Shown here piece by piece: positions 51,742 through 60,498 of a stretch of DNA of 64,000 bases. The notes below the pieces were generated by a model. The model searched no databases. It was not told the DNA's origin and worked only from the letters and a program-made list of their open reading frames with translations. The position numbers and the translations under genes are program-made. This DNA comes from Flavipsychrobacter sp. (lineage in GTDB: Bacteria > Bacteroidota > Bacteroidia > Chitinophagales > Chitinophagaceae). The first letter of the stretch is position 1. Each line of letters opens with the position of its first letter. The stretch covers positions 24,363 through 88,362 of the forward strand of contig JAEUVZ010000076.1 in NCBI GenBank assembly GCA_016786665.1. The letters are read 5' to 3'.

Positions 51742-52944
51742 ATGTCCGAAAGACGCATATTAATATTGACCAATCGTGTACCCTATCCCCTTAACGATGG
51801 TGGCAACCTGGCTGTACATGCCATGATTGAGGGATACCAGAAGCAGGGCTGGAAGGTGTACCTTCTTTCCATGCTCACGAGTCGGCACCCGGTATCGTCG
51901 GCTGATATCAGCAATCTTTTCCCGGGTATCGAAAAGCTGGAAACGGTGCCGGTAAACAACGATATTACCATCGCGGGCACCTTGCTCAATTATGTATTCA
52001 GTCGCCAGCCGAACCACGCGCGCCGTTTCGCCAGCCGTGCTTTCGATAAGCGCCTCGCCGAAGTGTTGAAAGAGTTCCAGCCTGATATTGTACAATTGGA
52101 AAGTGTGTTCCTGGCCACTTATGTAGAGACCATCCGCCGCCATAGCAAGGCGGTAGCCGTGCTGCGCATGCACAATATAGAGTACCAGATTTGGGAGCGG
52201 CTCTCGCAGGAGGTGAAGAACCCTGTAAAAAAGTGGTACCTCACCAACCTCGCAAAACGGATGCGCAAGTTTGAAGTTGCTGCGTGGAAACAGTTCAACC
52301 TGCTGCTGCCCATTACCAAAGACGATGCAGCGCTGGTGAAGTTCCTCTACCATTATGCCAACATGACCATCGCTCCATTCGGTATAGATACGGATAATAT
52401 ACCCGAGCAGCACGCCGAGCATTGGGTAGGCTATCACATAGGGGCTATGGACTGGATACCCAACGTGGAGGCCGTCAAGTGGTTTGTTTCCTATGTTTGG
52501 CCCGAGGTGTACCGGGCATCGCCGGCGTTTCGTTTTTTCTTCGCCGGGCGCAATATGCCCGATTCGTTCCACAAAGACCTGCCCGAAGGGGTATGGTGCG
52601 AGGGCGAAGTGGAGGATGCGAACGCTTTTATTTCTGATAAGAAGATACTCATTGTTCCGCTCCGTTCAGGCGGAGGTATACGTATTAAGATACTGGAAGC
52701 AATGGCTGCGGGAAAGCTGGTAGTAAGTACGGGCGTAGGCATGCAAGGGATAGAGGCGGTAAGCGGCGAACACTTCTACGTGGCCAATTCAGCCCGGCAG
52801 TTTGCTGAAGTAATCAAGAAGATACTATCCGATAAGCCCGCCGCCGAAAAGGTGGCTGCTAACGGGCGACGGCTGGTACTCACCCGGTACCGGCAGGAAA
52901 ATATCATGAATTCCGTAGTGGCCGCTATTGAGGGCTTACTATAG
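51742..52944 (+). CDS. GT4 family glycosyltransferase
   Basis: 400 residues. GT-B type with the N-terminal RRILILTNRVPYPLNDGGNL (glycine-rich loop) and C-terminal IGAMDWIPNVEAVKWFVSYV, FFAGRNMPDSFH, VWCEGEVEDANAFISDK, then the donor-binding VPLRSGGGIRIKILEAMAAG (E-x7-E type). It shares this pattern with the gene at 54317, so the two look like paralogues on either side of ribBA. Divergent from the formyltransferase operon, in the same glycan cluster. Acceptor unknown. Confidence 0.9.
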   Translation: MSERRILILTNRVPYPLNDGGNLAVHAMIEGYQKQGWKVYLLSMLTSRHPVSSADISNLFPGIEKLETVPVNNDITIAGTLLNYVFSRQPNHARRFASRAFDKRLAEVLKEFQPDIVQLESVFLATYVETIRRHSKAVAVLRMHNIEYQIWERLSQEVKNPVKKWYLTNLAKRMRKFEVAAWKQFNLLLPITKDDAALVKFLYHYANMTIAPFGIDTDNIPEQHAEHWVGYHIGAMDWIPNVEAVKWFVSYVWPEVYRASPAFRFFFAGRNMPDSFHKDLPEGVWCEGEVEDANAFISDKKILIVPLRSGGGIRIKILEAMAAGKLVVSTGVGMQGIEAVSGEHFYVANSARQFAEVIKKILSDKPAAEKVAANGRRLVLTRYRQENIMNSVVAAIEGLL

Positions 52945-53013
52945 ACAGATAGCCGCAGGCTATATTTTCCCGTTATTGTAAGTTTATATCCTCTTTACTA
53001 GCAATAACATACG

Positions 53014-53021
53014 TAACTTTG
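53014..53021 (+). promoter_or_regulatory. -7 promoter box for ribBA
   Basis: TAACTTTG, an exact TAnnTTTG match, lies 30 bases before the ATG at 53052, in the 107-base spacer after the GT4 gene. Confidence 0.4.
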
Positions 53022-53051
53022 CATCCTGATTTTAGTGGAGATTTTCAATAT

Positions 53052-54251
53052 ATGTTAGATACGATCGAGTCTGCCCTGGAAGACCTCAGGAACGGTAAGC
53101 TGCTGATAGTGGTTGATGATGAGGACCGCGAGAACGAGGGCGATTTTGTAACAGCCGCGGCTAATGTTACCCCGGAGATAATCAATTTCATGTCTAAGTA
53201 CGGGCGTGGCCTCATCTGCGCTCCCATTACAGAGCAGCGCTGCGAAGAGCTGAACCTGAACCTGATGGTGCAGAATAATACGGTACTGCACCAGACGCCA
53301 TTCACCGTGTCGGTGGACTTAATAGGGCATGGCTGCACTACCGGTATATCGGCGCACGACCGTGCCGCTACGGTACAGGCACTCATCAACCCAGATACCA
53401 AGCCGGAAGACCTGGGCCGCCCGGGGCATATCTTTCCGCTTAGGGCACGCAACGAAGGGGTACTGCGCCGCTCCGGGCATACCGAGGCCACCGTTGACCT
53501 TGCCCGGCTGGCGGGCTTCGACCCGGCTGGGGTGCTGGTAGAGATAATGAACGACGATGGCACTATGGCCCGTCTTCCCGAACTGAAAGAAATTGCGAAA
53601 AAGTTTGACCTCAAAATCATTTCCATCAAGGATTTGATAGAATACCGCCTGCGTACCGAAAGCCTGGTAGAGGAAGAAGTTCACGTACACATGCCTACCA
53701 AGTATGGAGACTTTGAGCTCTATGCCTTCCGCCAGACCAATACGGGCGAGAATCACCTGGCGCTCAAGAAAGGAGAGTGGGAAGAGGACGAACCTGTACT
53801 GGTGCGGGTACACAGTTCCTGCTTTACGGGAGATATCCTTCACTCGCTCCGCTGCGACTGCGGCGAGCAACTCCACAAGGCGATGGAAATGGTAGATGCC
53901 GCCGGTAAAGGGGTAGTGCTGTATATGAACCAGGAAGGCAGAGGTATAGGCCTGTTCAATAAGCTAAAGGCATATAAACTGCAGGAATCAGGCAAGGATA
54001 CCGTAGAGGCCAACCTGGCGCTCGGCTTCAAAATGGACGAGCGCGACTATGGCGTGGGCGCGCAGATACTGCGGCACCTGGGGGTAGCCAAGATAAAGCT
54101 GATGACCAATAACCCCCGCAAGCGTGCCGGGCTGGAAGGTTATGGACTGGAAATAGTGGAGAACGTGCCGATAGAGATAGCGCCTAACCAGCACAACCAG
54201 TTTTACCTGCAGACGAAACGCGATAAGCTGGGACACGAAATTCTGAAGTAA
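53052..54251 (+). CDS. ribBA: Bifunctional DHBP synthase / GTP cyclohydrolase II
   Basis: 399 residues from the ATG at 53052; a TTG 11 codons upstream lies in the promoter and is rejected. RibB half (~1-200): [17 protein letters not shown] with the metal-binding acidic cluster, [27 protein letters not shown]. RibA half (~206-399): [19 protein letters not shown] with three zinc-binding Cys, [16 protein letters not shown], and [14 protein letters not shown]. It makes the two precursors of riboflavin, from ribulose 5-phosphate and from GTP. Both halves look intact. It lies between two GT4 genes, with no other rib genes nearby. Confidence 0.97.
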   Translation: MLDTIESALEDLRNGKLLIVVDDEDRENEGDFVTAAANVTPEIINFMSKYGRGLICAPITEQRCEELNLNLMVQNNTVLHQTPFTVSVDLIGHGCTTGISAHDRAATVQALINPDTKPEDLGRPGHIFPLRARNEGVLRRSGHTEATVDLARLAGFDPAGVLVEIMNDDGTMARLPELKEIAKKFDLKIISIKDLIEYRLRTESLVEEEVHVHMPTKYGDFELYAFRQTNTGENHLALKKGEWEEDEPVLVRVHSSCFTGDILHSLRCDCGEQLHKAMEMVDAAGKGVVLYMNQEGRGIGLFNKLKAYKLQESGKDTVEANLALGFKMDERDYGVGAQILRHLGVAKIKLMTNNPRKRAGLEGYGLEIVENVPIEIAPNQHNQFYLQTKRDKLGHEILK

Positions 54252-54316
54252 CCGGAAATTTTGTACGGCAAAGCCAGTGAAGCTTGCGTAGTGCCGGTTA
54301 AATAATTGATACACCA

Positions 54317-55501
54317 TTGAAGATACTTTTCTTAGCCAACAGGATTCCGTATCCTCCTTACCGGGGCGATAAGCTCAAAATATACAATCTCGCCCGGAGG
54401 TTGTGTAAGCGGCATGAGCTGGTACTGGTCACCTTTACGCAAACACCCGAAGAAGAAAAGTATCGTGCTGAGCTGGAAAAGATTTTCAGTGAAGTACACC
54501 TCATTTATTTGCCCAAGTGGCAGTCTGCTTTGAATTGCCTTTCTGCGCCCTGGGATAAAAAGCCCTTACAGGTATTATATTTCAAGTCGGCGCAGATGGA
54601 AGCGAAGCTGGATGAGGTATTGGGCCGCCATACCTTCGATGCGGTGCACGTGCAGCATCTCCGCATGTCGCCTTATCTCGCGCAGCGCAAAGAAATTCCG
54701 CGTATCCTCGATTTGCCCGATGCGTTCTCTCTTTACTGGGAGCGCCGTAAGAAGGTAAAGCGGGGTATAGCCCGCCGCAGTTTTGAAAGCCTGGAGCAAA
54801 ACCGCGTAAAAAAGTATGAGCCGGTAATGAGCATGTACGATATGTCGCTCGTCTGCTCCGCTGAGGACCTGGAGTACCTCCGGCAATTGCATCACCTCGA
54901 TAATATTCGTTTACTACCCAACGGCGTAGACCTGGATACCTTTTACCCGCGCGAGCACGATTACAACCACACGCATACCCTGCTCTTTACCGGCAATATG
55001 GACTACGCTCCTAATGTAGACGCAGTAGTTTATTTTGTTCAGGAGATATTCCCGCTGGTGCGGCAACGGTTCCCCGGCACTTCCTTTGTTATTGCCGGGC
55101 AGCGGCCTGTAGCTAAGGTACAGGAGTTGGCGGGAGCGCATGTGAACGTTACTGGGTTTGTGGAGGATATTGCCGCCGTATACAATACCGCCAGCGTGGT
55201 GGTAGCGCCGTTGCGCTTTGGCGCGGGCACGCAAAACAAGGTACTGGAAGCTATGGCGATGGGCATACCCGTAGTATGTTCTAATATCGGTTTTCGTGGA
55301 CTGGGTATATCCAGCGGCGATGGCGCCATTATGCAAACAGAACCACTGGCCTTCGCGGAAAGCATTATAGAGCTTCTTTCTTCGGCCGACCGCCGGAGAG
55401 AAGTGGGTGCCAAAGGAATGGAGGTGGTGAGGAATAATTTTGGCTGGGATGCGGTTGCCGACATGTTAGAGTCTTACCTGCAGCAGGTGGCTTCCCGGTA
55501 G
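54317..55501 (+). CDS. GT4 family glycosyltransferase (TIGR03087-like)
   Basis: 394 residues from a TTG at 54317, the only start before the conserved MKILFLANRIPYPPYRGDKL loop. The pattern resembles the TIGR03087 PEP-CTERM/exopolysaccharide sugar transferases: HVQHLRMSPYL, LLPNGVDLDTFYPRE, LFTGNMDYAPNVDAVVYFVQ, then VVAPLRFGAGTQNKVLEAMA (E-x7-E type). Cytoplasmic GT-B enzyme, probably adding sugar to a lipid-linked or surface glycan. It follows ribBA by 65 bp and ends 1 base before the convergent TamB-like gene. Confidence 0.88.
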   Translation: MKILFLANRIPYPPYRGDKLKIYNLARRLCKRHELVLVTFTQTPEEEKYRAELEKIFSEVHLIYLPKWQSALNCLSAPWDKKPLQVLYFKSAQMEAKLDEVLGRHTFDAVHVQHLRMSPYLAQRKEIPRILDLPDAFSLYWERRKKVKRGIARRSFESLEQNRVKKYEPVMSMYDMSLVCSAEDLEYLRQLHHLDNIRLLPNGVDLDTFYPREHDYNHTHTLLFTGNMDYAPNVDAVVYFVQEIFPLVRQRFPGTSFVIAGQRPVAKVQELAGAHVNVTGFVEDIAAVYNTASVVVAPLRFGAGTQNKVLEAMAMGIPVVCSNIGFRGLGISSGDGAIMQTEPLAFAESIIELLSSADRRREVGAKGMEVVRNNFGWDAVADMLESYLQQVASR

Positions 55502-55502
55502 T

Positions 55503-58500
55503 TTACCACGTGCCGTGTGTAGCGGTATCCGGTTCAGGGCCTATCGTTTTCTTTTTCCTGCGGTTGCTGCTCCTGAAAAATTCATCCAGTCCGTCAAAGC
55601 TTTTCCGCCACGAGAGGCCCAGCCCCCCCCTGTTTATTTGCTGGTCAGAGAGTACGTCGTAGGCACTGTTGCGGAACAGGTTGAGGCGGAGGTTGCCGCT
55701 TTCGGTCAGCAGGTATTGCAGCCGGAAGTCACCCGCGAGGTTAAAGGTATTGGCGGTAGCATTCCCAGACGATGGCCGTCCCCAGTCATACGAACCACCC
55801 ACTTCCACTACCAGCCGGTCTTTCAGCAGGTTCTGGGTTACGGTTCCGGAGAATTCATTTCGATTCAGTCCCGTATTGGAGGCATCGCTGAGGTTATAGT
55901 TTTTGTATTTCAGGTCTATGGAGAGGTTCTTGTTGCCAATAATTTTATTCACGATATTGGTTAGCTGCGCCGATGCGGTAGAAGAGACAATGTCGCTCAC
56001 GTTATTGATGGCCACGGTTCCTATTGGGGAACCCGCGCCACCACCACCCAGGCCCTGCGGAGAAATGAAGGTATTCACCAGCAGCAAGGTTGCTACCTGG
56101 TCCAGTAGTTCCCGGTCGTTTTTATTAATAGCTTCCAGCTTTGCATAGGCCAGGGTGCCCATGGAGCGGCGCTCCTGCAGGTCTATGTTAAAGGTGAGTA
56201 TCGGTTCCTTCAGCGATCCGCGCATGTGCATCCGTACATCTACATTTTGCGGGGTCTTGGCATCCTGGGCTTCCTCGTACAGGTATTGTTTTTCCTGCTC
56301 GGTCAGCAGGTCATACAGCCGGGCTTTGGTGGTGTAGACACCTTCTACGCTCAGGGTAGTATTGGAGATGGGCCCCTTGAAAGATATTTTGCTGCCCGGG
56401 TTCAGCGCGAAGTTCCGCTTAAACTCCAGCAGCTTGAAGGTAAAGGTATAGTCGCCCTCTTCCAGCAGGTAGTCTCCATACATAGTTACGTCCCCGCCTA
56501 TCGGTATAGACATCTTCAGGTTGCCATAGCCTTTTGCGTTAATGGCATCACCGGTGGTAGGGTCTATTACCATGGTAATAGCGCCGTCAGGGGTTAGGTT
56601 GGCGTTTATGTTCAGGGTTACTTTGTTGTCGTTCTTTTTGGTCACCGCAGTAGCCTGCTGCCCGTACTGGGCAAAGTTGATGTAGTCGTAGGTGCTTACG
56701 TCAGAGCCCTGGTCTACCGGAAGGAACAGGTGCGATTTCTTCACCGGCGTAGCGGTGATGTCAATTTTAATGTTGTTCGGCGGGCCGGTCAGGTTAAAGC
56801 GTTCTATCTTGGCGGTCAGGTTTCCGTAGAAGACAGAGCTTTCGTATTCTTTCAGTTTTATAACTTCAAATTCGTCCGCTTTCATGGAGAAGGAAAGGCG
56901 CATCTGTTCAAAGCGCTGGTGGGTAATGATACCACTCAGGTCGGCGACATTGTTGCTGGGGTCATATACTTTTATGTCTCCCAGGTCTATCTGTTTTTCG
57001 TCTATCGTTATTTTTGCTTCCGGTATGCGATAAGTTACTCCCAGGAAGTCTACTTTGGTAGATACTTTGTTCAGGAAGATGTTGCCTTTCAGTTCCGGGT
57101 TCATGCCGGTTCCACCCAGGAAGACCTCTCCGCTCACGGTACCGGAAATATTGCTCAGGAAGCCGGTCATTATTGATTGCGTCCACGAAAGCGGCGCGTT
57201 AAAGAAGCGCACACCGCCATCCAGTTGCTGATTGCTGGTGCTGTCAGTACGCAGGTGGCCATAGGCGTTTATAGATGCGGAACCCCTGTAGATGCCACTG
57301 GCAGGGTCAAGGAACAGCATGTTCTTTGCCTGGTCGTAGTTTCCCGTCACTATTATATTGCCCAGGGTATCGTTCAGCAGCTTCACGTCGGTAGCCTTCA
57401 GGTCAGCCGCCATAAACTGTTGCCCGAACAGGTTGTCGATACGCAGGGTGCCGTTAATGCGTCCTTCCGGTTGGTAATCCGATAGCCCGGCTATCGCCCC
57501 GGCTTGCGCTATGTCCAGGTTGTCTACCTGTATGTTTATCGATTGTTTAGTTAGTTCATCATTGGACCGGATACTGATTTTTTGTAGCCCCGACTGCAGG
57601 AACAGGTTACGCACATACAGGTAGTTCTCGCTGAAGATAATGTTGCTGCCATTGGGTATTTCCCAGCGGTTCTTGCTCAGGAAAAACTCTGAGGGAAGCA
57701 TGGTGACATATAGCGAATCGCCGCTGGCATAAGCTTCGCCATTCAGTGTGGCGGTGCCAAAGGAGCCTGCCGAGTTGGTAGTTACCTTAAAGCTCAGCGA
57801 GTCGCTGCCCAGCGTCGTGTTCAGCCCCAGCGAGCCATTCACAACACTGTCGCCTACCACTATAGAGCTTACCCGGCCATCCAGTTTCAGCTCACGGAAG
57901 TCGCCGGTGCCCTCCAGGTTAATGTCGTACATGTCTATGGCGCCGATGCTGCCCTGGCCTGAGTGGAGGTTTAGTGAGAGGGATTGATTAGTGGTATTCA
58001 GTGAGCCCTTCAGCACGGTATTGCCAAACCCTGTGACGCCCGGCGCGGCAATAGCCAGTATGCTGTCGATATCCTTTGTAGTAATGGTGAACGAGATATC
58101 CTGCGGCGGCGCTGCTTTGGTGGGTGGGTCTATGTAGTTGGGCAGGTACCCGTACACATAGTATTGTACGGAGTAGGGCAGGCTGCTGAGTTCAAACTTA
58201 CCGCGTATGTCGGCGGTAAAGTCATTGCTCTCTATGGTTACTATTTTGTTTTCTCCATCGTAGGCCGAGTTCAGGTACACCGAATCCACATCCAGTTTCC
58301 GGCCATTACGGGTCATGTATATATTATAGAGCCGCGCTATCCCGGTAAAGTTATCAATGTTGCTCCCGGTGGCGTTCAGGTCAAAGTCGGCACTGAGTTG
58401 TATTGAGTCGCCGGTCAGGTTGAGCGCTTTCAGGTTGCTGGAAAGTACGTTGGCCGTAGCGTTCATTTTCGGCATGTCGTCGTTAAAGTCAAAGCTACCG

Positions 58501-60275
58501 TTAAAGGCCATTGCCAGGTTGGGGTCGTCTATCAGTACCTTACCGTCAAAGCGTTTTTTTGCCAGCACGCCCTCAGCAAAAATGTTCTGGTAGTCGTAGC
58601 CCAGGTACGATACGTGCCCTACGCTGGCGTTTATTTCCACCTGGGCTATGGCAGGGTCGAATGAGGTGCCTTTTACCTTGCCGTTAAAGGTCAGTGTTCC
58701 CAGGTCGGGTTGGCGCAGTAAGGCTCCCAGGTTAAAGTTGGTGGTCTTTACCGTGCCCGAATACGCCGCACTGTTGGTATTGAATTTGGGCATAGAGAGG
58801 TTTATGTCCGACTCTATGGTGCCCAAGTTGGTGCTCAGCACACCATTGGCGGCAAAGTTCTCTATATAGCCCTTGTAGTTTCCTTTAAAGTACACATAGG
58901 CCAGTTTCTCAATCGCTATGCTGGGGTTATTCTTCAGGTCGGGTGCATATTTCAGGATGCCGTTCCCCGATGTCAGCAATTCGCCGTTGCGGTAGTCGAT
59001 GAAGGTGAGGTCTATGTCCGGCAGTCCGGTCATGTGCAGGTCGCCTTTTATGGTGCTGCTTCCGTCCGATATATAAAGGTTCCTTCCTTCTATATCGGCC
59101 ACTGTTCCCTCTATTTCACCCGACAGGCGCAGCACGGCGGGGTATTGTTTCAGTGCCGGTGCAAAGTAGGCTATGTCGCGGGAGTTTACCCGGCTGTCTT
59201 TCAGGCGGGCGTGCATGCGCACGTGTGTAATATAGGAGTTAAAGTCGGGGAAGCGGTTATAGTGCATCGCGTAGTAATCCTGTAGTACGCTGTTGTTGGT
59301 TTCCAGGTACAGGTCTTCGCAGATAGAGGCCAGCGACGACACGGTCACTTTAGCGCGCATTTCTTTTATGTTCAGCCCGCAGCGTTCCTGTGCGGCAAGC
59401 CGCGCTATGTTTCCGTGCAGGGTATCGCCCTTTATGGCTATGTCTTCAGCGTCCAGGTATATGCTGGTAATACCCATGTGCGCCGGGTCAAATTCATCAG
59501 CTACCGGTTTGGTACCACTGGTTTCCAGTTGGAAGGAACAGTTGCTCAGGCTTATCTCATTCAGGCGTATATCCCAGTTGTCCGGGTTAAAGGCGGTAGT
59601 ATCCGCAGGTTTTATGGTTTTGGGCTTTGGGGGGCGGCCGCCTTCGTAGTCACTAAGGTATATGGCTACTTTCTCGGCGTCTATAGCTCCTATTCTTATT
59701 TTCCGGTTCTTCAGGTCTATCTGGTCGGCGTTTACCTGTAGGTTGCCCACGTCCAGGTCGGTATTGCTGCCCACCCATTCATCATCCATGTGGAAGCGCA
59801 CGTTCCGCAGATCTATTTTCTTCAGGTCCAGCTCAAAATCGTTGCTGCTTTCTTTTTTCTTCTTTTTCGGGCCGGAGTCAAAAGCGTCCACTATAAACTG
59901 GTAGTTCCATTCTTCGGAGGCTTTCTTGCGGTACAGGTGTACATAGGCGTCGTGCAGCCCTACATAAGAGAGCACAGGTACGTCGTCTTTTACAAAGAAC
60001 CAGTCGGTAATACGGGCCTCCACCCGTCCTGCGCTCAGCAGGGTATCTCCTTGCCGGTCTTCCACGTGTATGCCCTCCAGCAATATATGGTTCAGCAGGT
60101 CGATGCGCACATTGCGGATGGATACTTTCGTCTTTAGCTTATCCGATAGCATTTCGGTAGCCTGGCGCACAAGGAAGTTCTGCACCGGCGAGAGATTTAC
60201 CAATAGCACCAGCAATACCACCAGGCCAACAACGCCCAATAGTATATTTCTTAATATTTTAAAAAATCGTTTCAG
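55503..60275 (-). CDS. TamB-type translocation/assembly module protein
   Basis: 1590 residues if read from the CTG at 60275; the first ordinary start, TTG at 60239, would give 1578. The CTG reading restores a basic end (KRFFKILRN) before the signal-anchor helix LLGVVGLVVLLVLLVNL, as expected for TamB; no ATG or GTG is in frame before the upstream stop. After the anchor come a KTKVSIRNVRIDLLNHILL segment (AsmA/DUF748-like), ~1000 residues of repetitive beta strands forming the groove-like tube, and the C-terminal TamB domain (DYTFTFKLLEFKRNFALNPG, VATLLLVNTFISPQG, a barrel-like SVDLKYKNYNL stretch). TamB-like proteins carry phospholipids or outer-membrane proteins across the periplasm. Confidence 0.88.
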   Translation of the reverse strand: MKRFFKILRNILLGVVGLVVLLVLLVNLSPVQNFLVRQATEMLSDKLKTKVSIRNVRIDLLNHILLEGIHVEDRQGDTLLSAGRVEARITDWFFVKDDVPVLSYVGLHDAYVHLYRKKASEEWNYQFIVDAFDSGPKKKKKESSNDFELDLKKIDLRNVRFHMDDEWVGSNTDLDVGNLQVNADQIDLKNRKIRIGAIDAEKVAIYLSDYEGGRPPKPKTIKPADTTAFNPDNWDIRLNEISLSNCSFQLETSGTKPVADEFDPAHMGITSIYLDAEDIAIKGDTLHGNIARLAAQERCGLNIKEMRAKVTVSSLASICEDLYLETNNSVLQDYYAMHYNRFPDFNSYITHVRMHARLKDSRVNSRDIAYFAPALKQYPAVLRLSGEIEGTVADIEGRNLYISDGSSTIKGDLHMTGLPDIDLTFIDYRNGELLTSGNGILKYAPDLKNNPSIAIEKLAYVYFKGNYKGYIENFAANGVLSTNLGTIESDINLSMPKFNTNSAAYSGTVKTTNFNLGALLRQPDLGTLTFNGKVKGTSFDPAIAQVEINASVGHVSYLGYDYQNIFAEGVLAKKRFDGKVLIDDPNLAMAFNGSFDFNDDMPKMNATANVLSSNLKALNLTGDSIQLSADFDLNATGSNIDNFTGIARLYNIYMTRNGRKLDVDSVYLNSAYDGENKIVTIESNDFTADIRGKFELSSLPYSVQYYVYGYLPNYIDPPTKAAPPQDISFTITTKDIDSILAIAAPGVTGFGNTVLKGSLNTTNQSLSLNLHSGQGSIGAIDMYDINLEGTGDFRELKLDGRVSSIVVGDSVVNGSLGLNTTLGSDSLSFKVTTNSAGSFGTATLNGEAYASGDSLYVTMLPSEFFLSKNRWEIPNGSNIIFSENYLYVRNLFLQSGLQKISIRSNDELTKQSINIQVDNLDIAQAGAIAGLSDYQPEGRINGTLRIDNLFGQQFMAADLKATDVKLLNDTLGNIIVTGNYDQAKNMLFLDPASGIYRGSASINAYGHLRTDSTSNQQLDGGVRFFNAPLSWTQSIMTGFLSNISGTVSGEVFLGGTGMNPELKGNIFLNKVSTKVDFLGVTYRIPEAKITIDEKQIDLGDIKVYDPSNNVADLSGIITHQRFEQMRLSFSMKADEFEVIKLKEYESSVFYGNLTAKIERFNLTGPPNNIKIDITATPVKKSHLFLPVDQGSDVSTYDYINFAQYGQQATAVTKKNDNKVTLNINANLTPDGAITMVIDPTTGDAINAKGYGNLKMSIPIGGDVTMYGDYLLEEGDYTFTFKLLEFKRNFALNPGSKISFKGPISNTTLSVEGVYTTKARLYDLLTEQEKQYLYEEAQDAKTPQNVDVRMHMRGSLKEPILTFNIDLQERRSMGTLAYAKLEAINKNDRELLDQVATLLLVNTFISPQGLGGGGAGSPIGTVAINNVSDIVSSTASAQLTNIVNKIIGNKNLSIDLKYKNYNLSDASNTGLNRNEFSGTVTQNLLKDRLVVEVGGSYDWGRPSSGNATANTFNLAGDFRLQYLLTESGNLRLNLFRNSAYDVLSDQQINRGGLGLSWRKSFDGLDEFFRSSNRRKKKTIGPEPDTATHGTW

Positions 60276-60381
60276 TTCCTCCGGCCGATAATTACAGTGT
60301 AAAAATAGCGGTTACTTTCCGTATATTATTTTATACCACACCTAACCGCCTATAGATATTTCAAAAATCTTGCCGACTTAT

Positions 60382-60421
60382 CGGGTAGCACCCGCAGCTA
60401 CCCGGGGCGATGCCCGGGTGC
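60382..60421. repeat. REP-like palindromic element
   Basis: CGGGTAGC (60382-60389) and GCTACCCG (60397-60404) form a perfect 8-bp stem with a 7-base loop. GCACCCG (60388-60394) and CGGGTGC (60415-60421) form a competing stem that includes CCCGGG-rich arms. The GC-rich, symmetrical layout in an AT-rich spacer resembles REP/BIME elements mobilised by RAYT transposases. Confidence 0.5.
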
Positions 60422-60498
60422 TCTTCAATATTTCAACACCAGCGGTTACCCTTTTTTCCTATTTTCGTATCCTTCCTCGTTTGTTAAATTAATTTATT

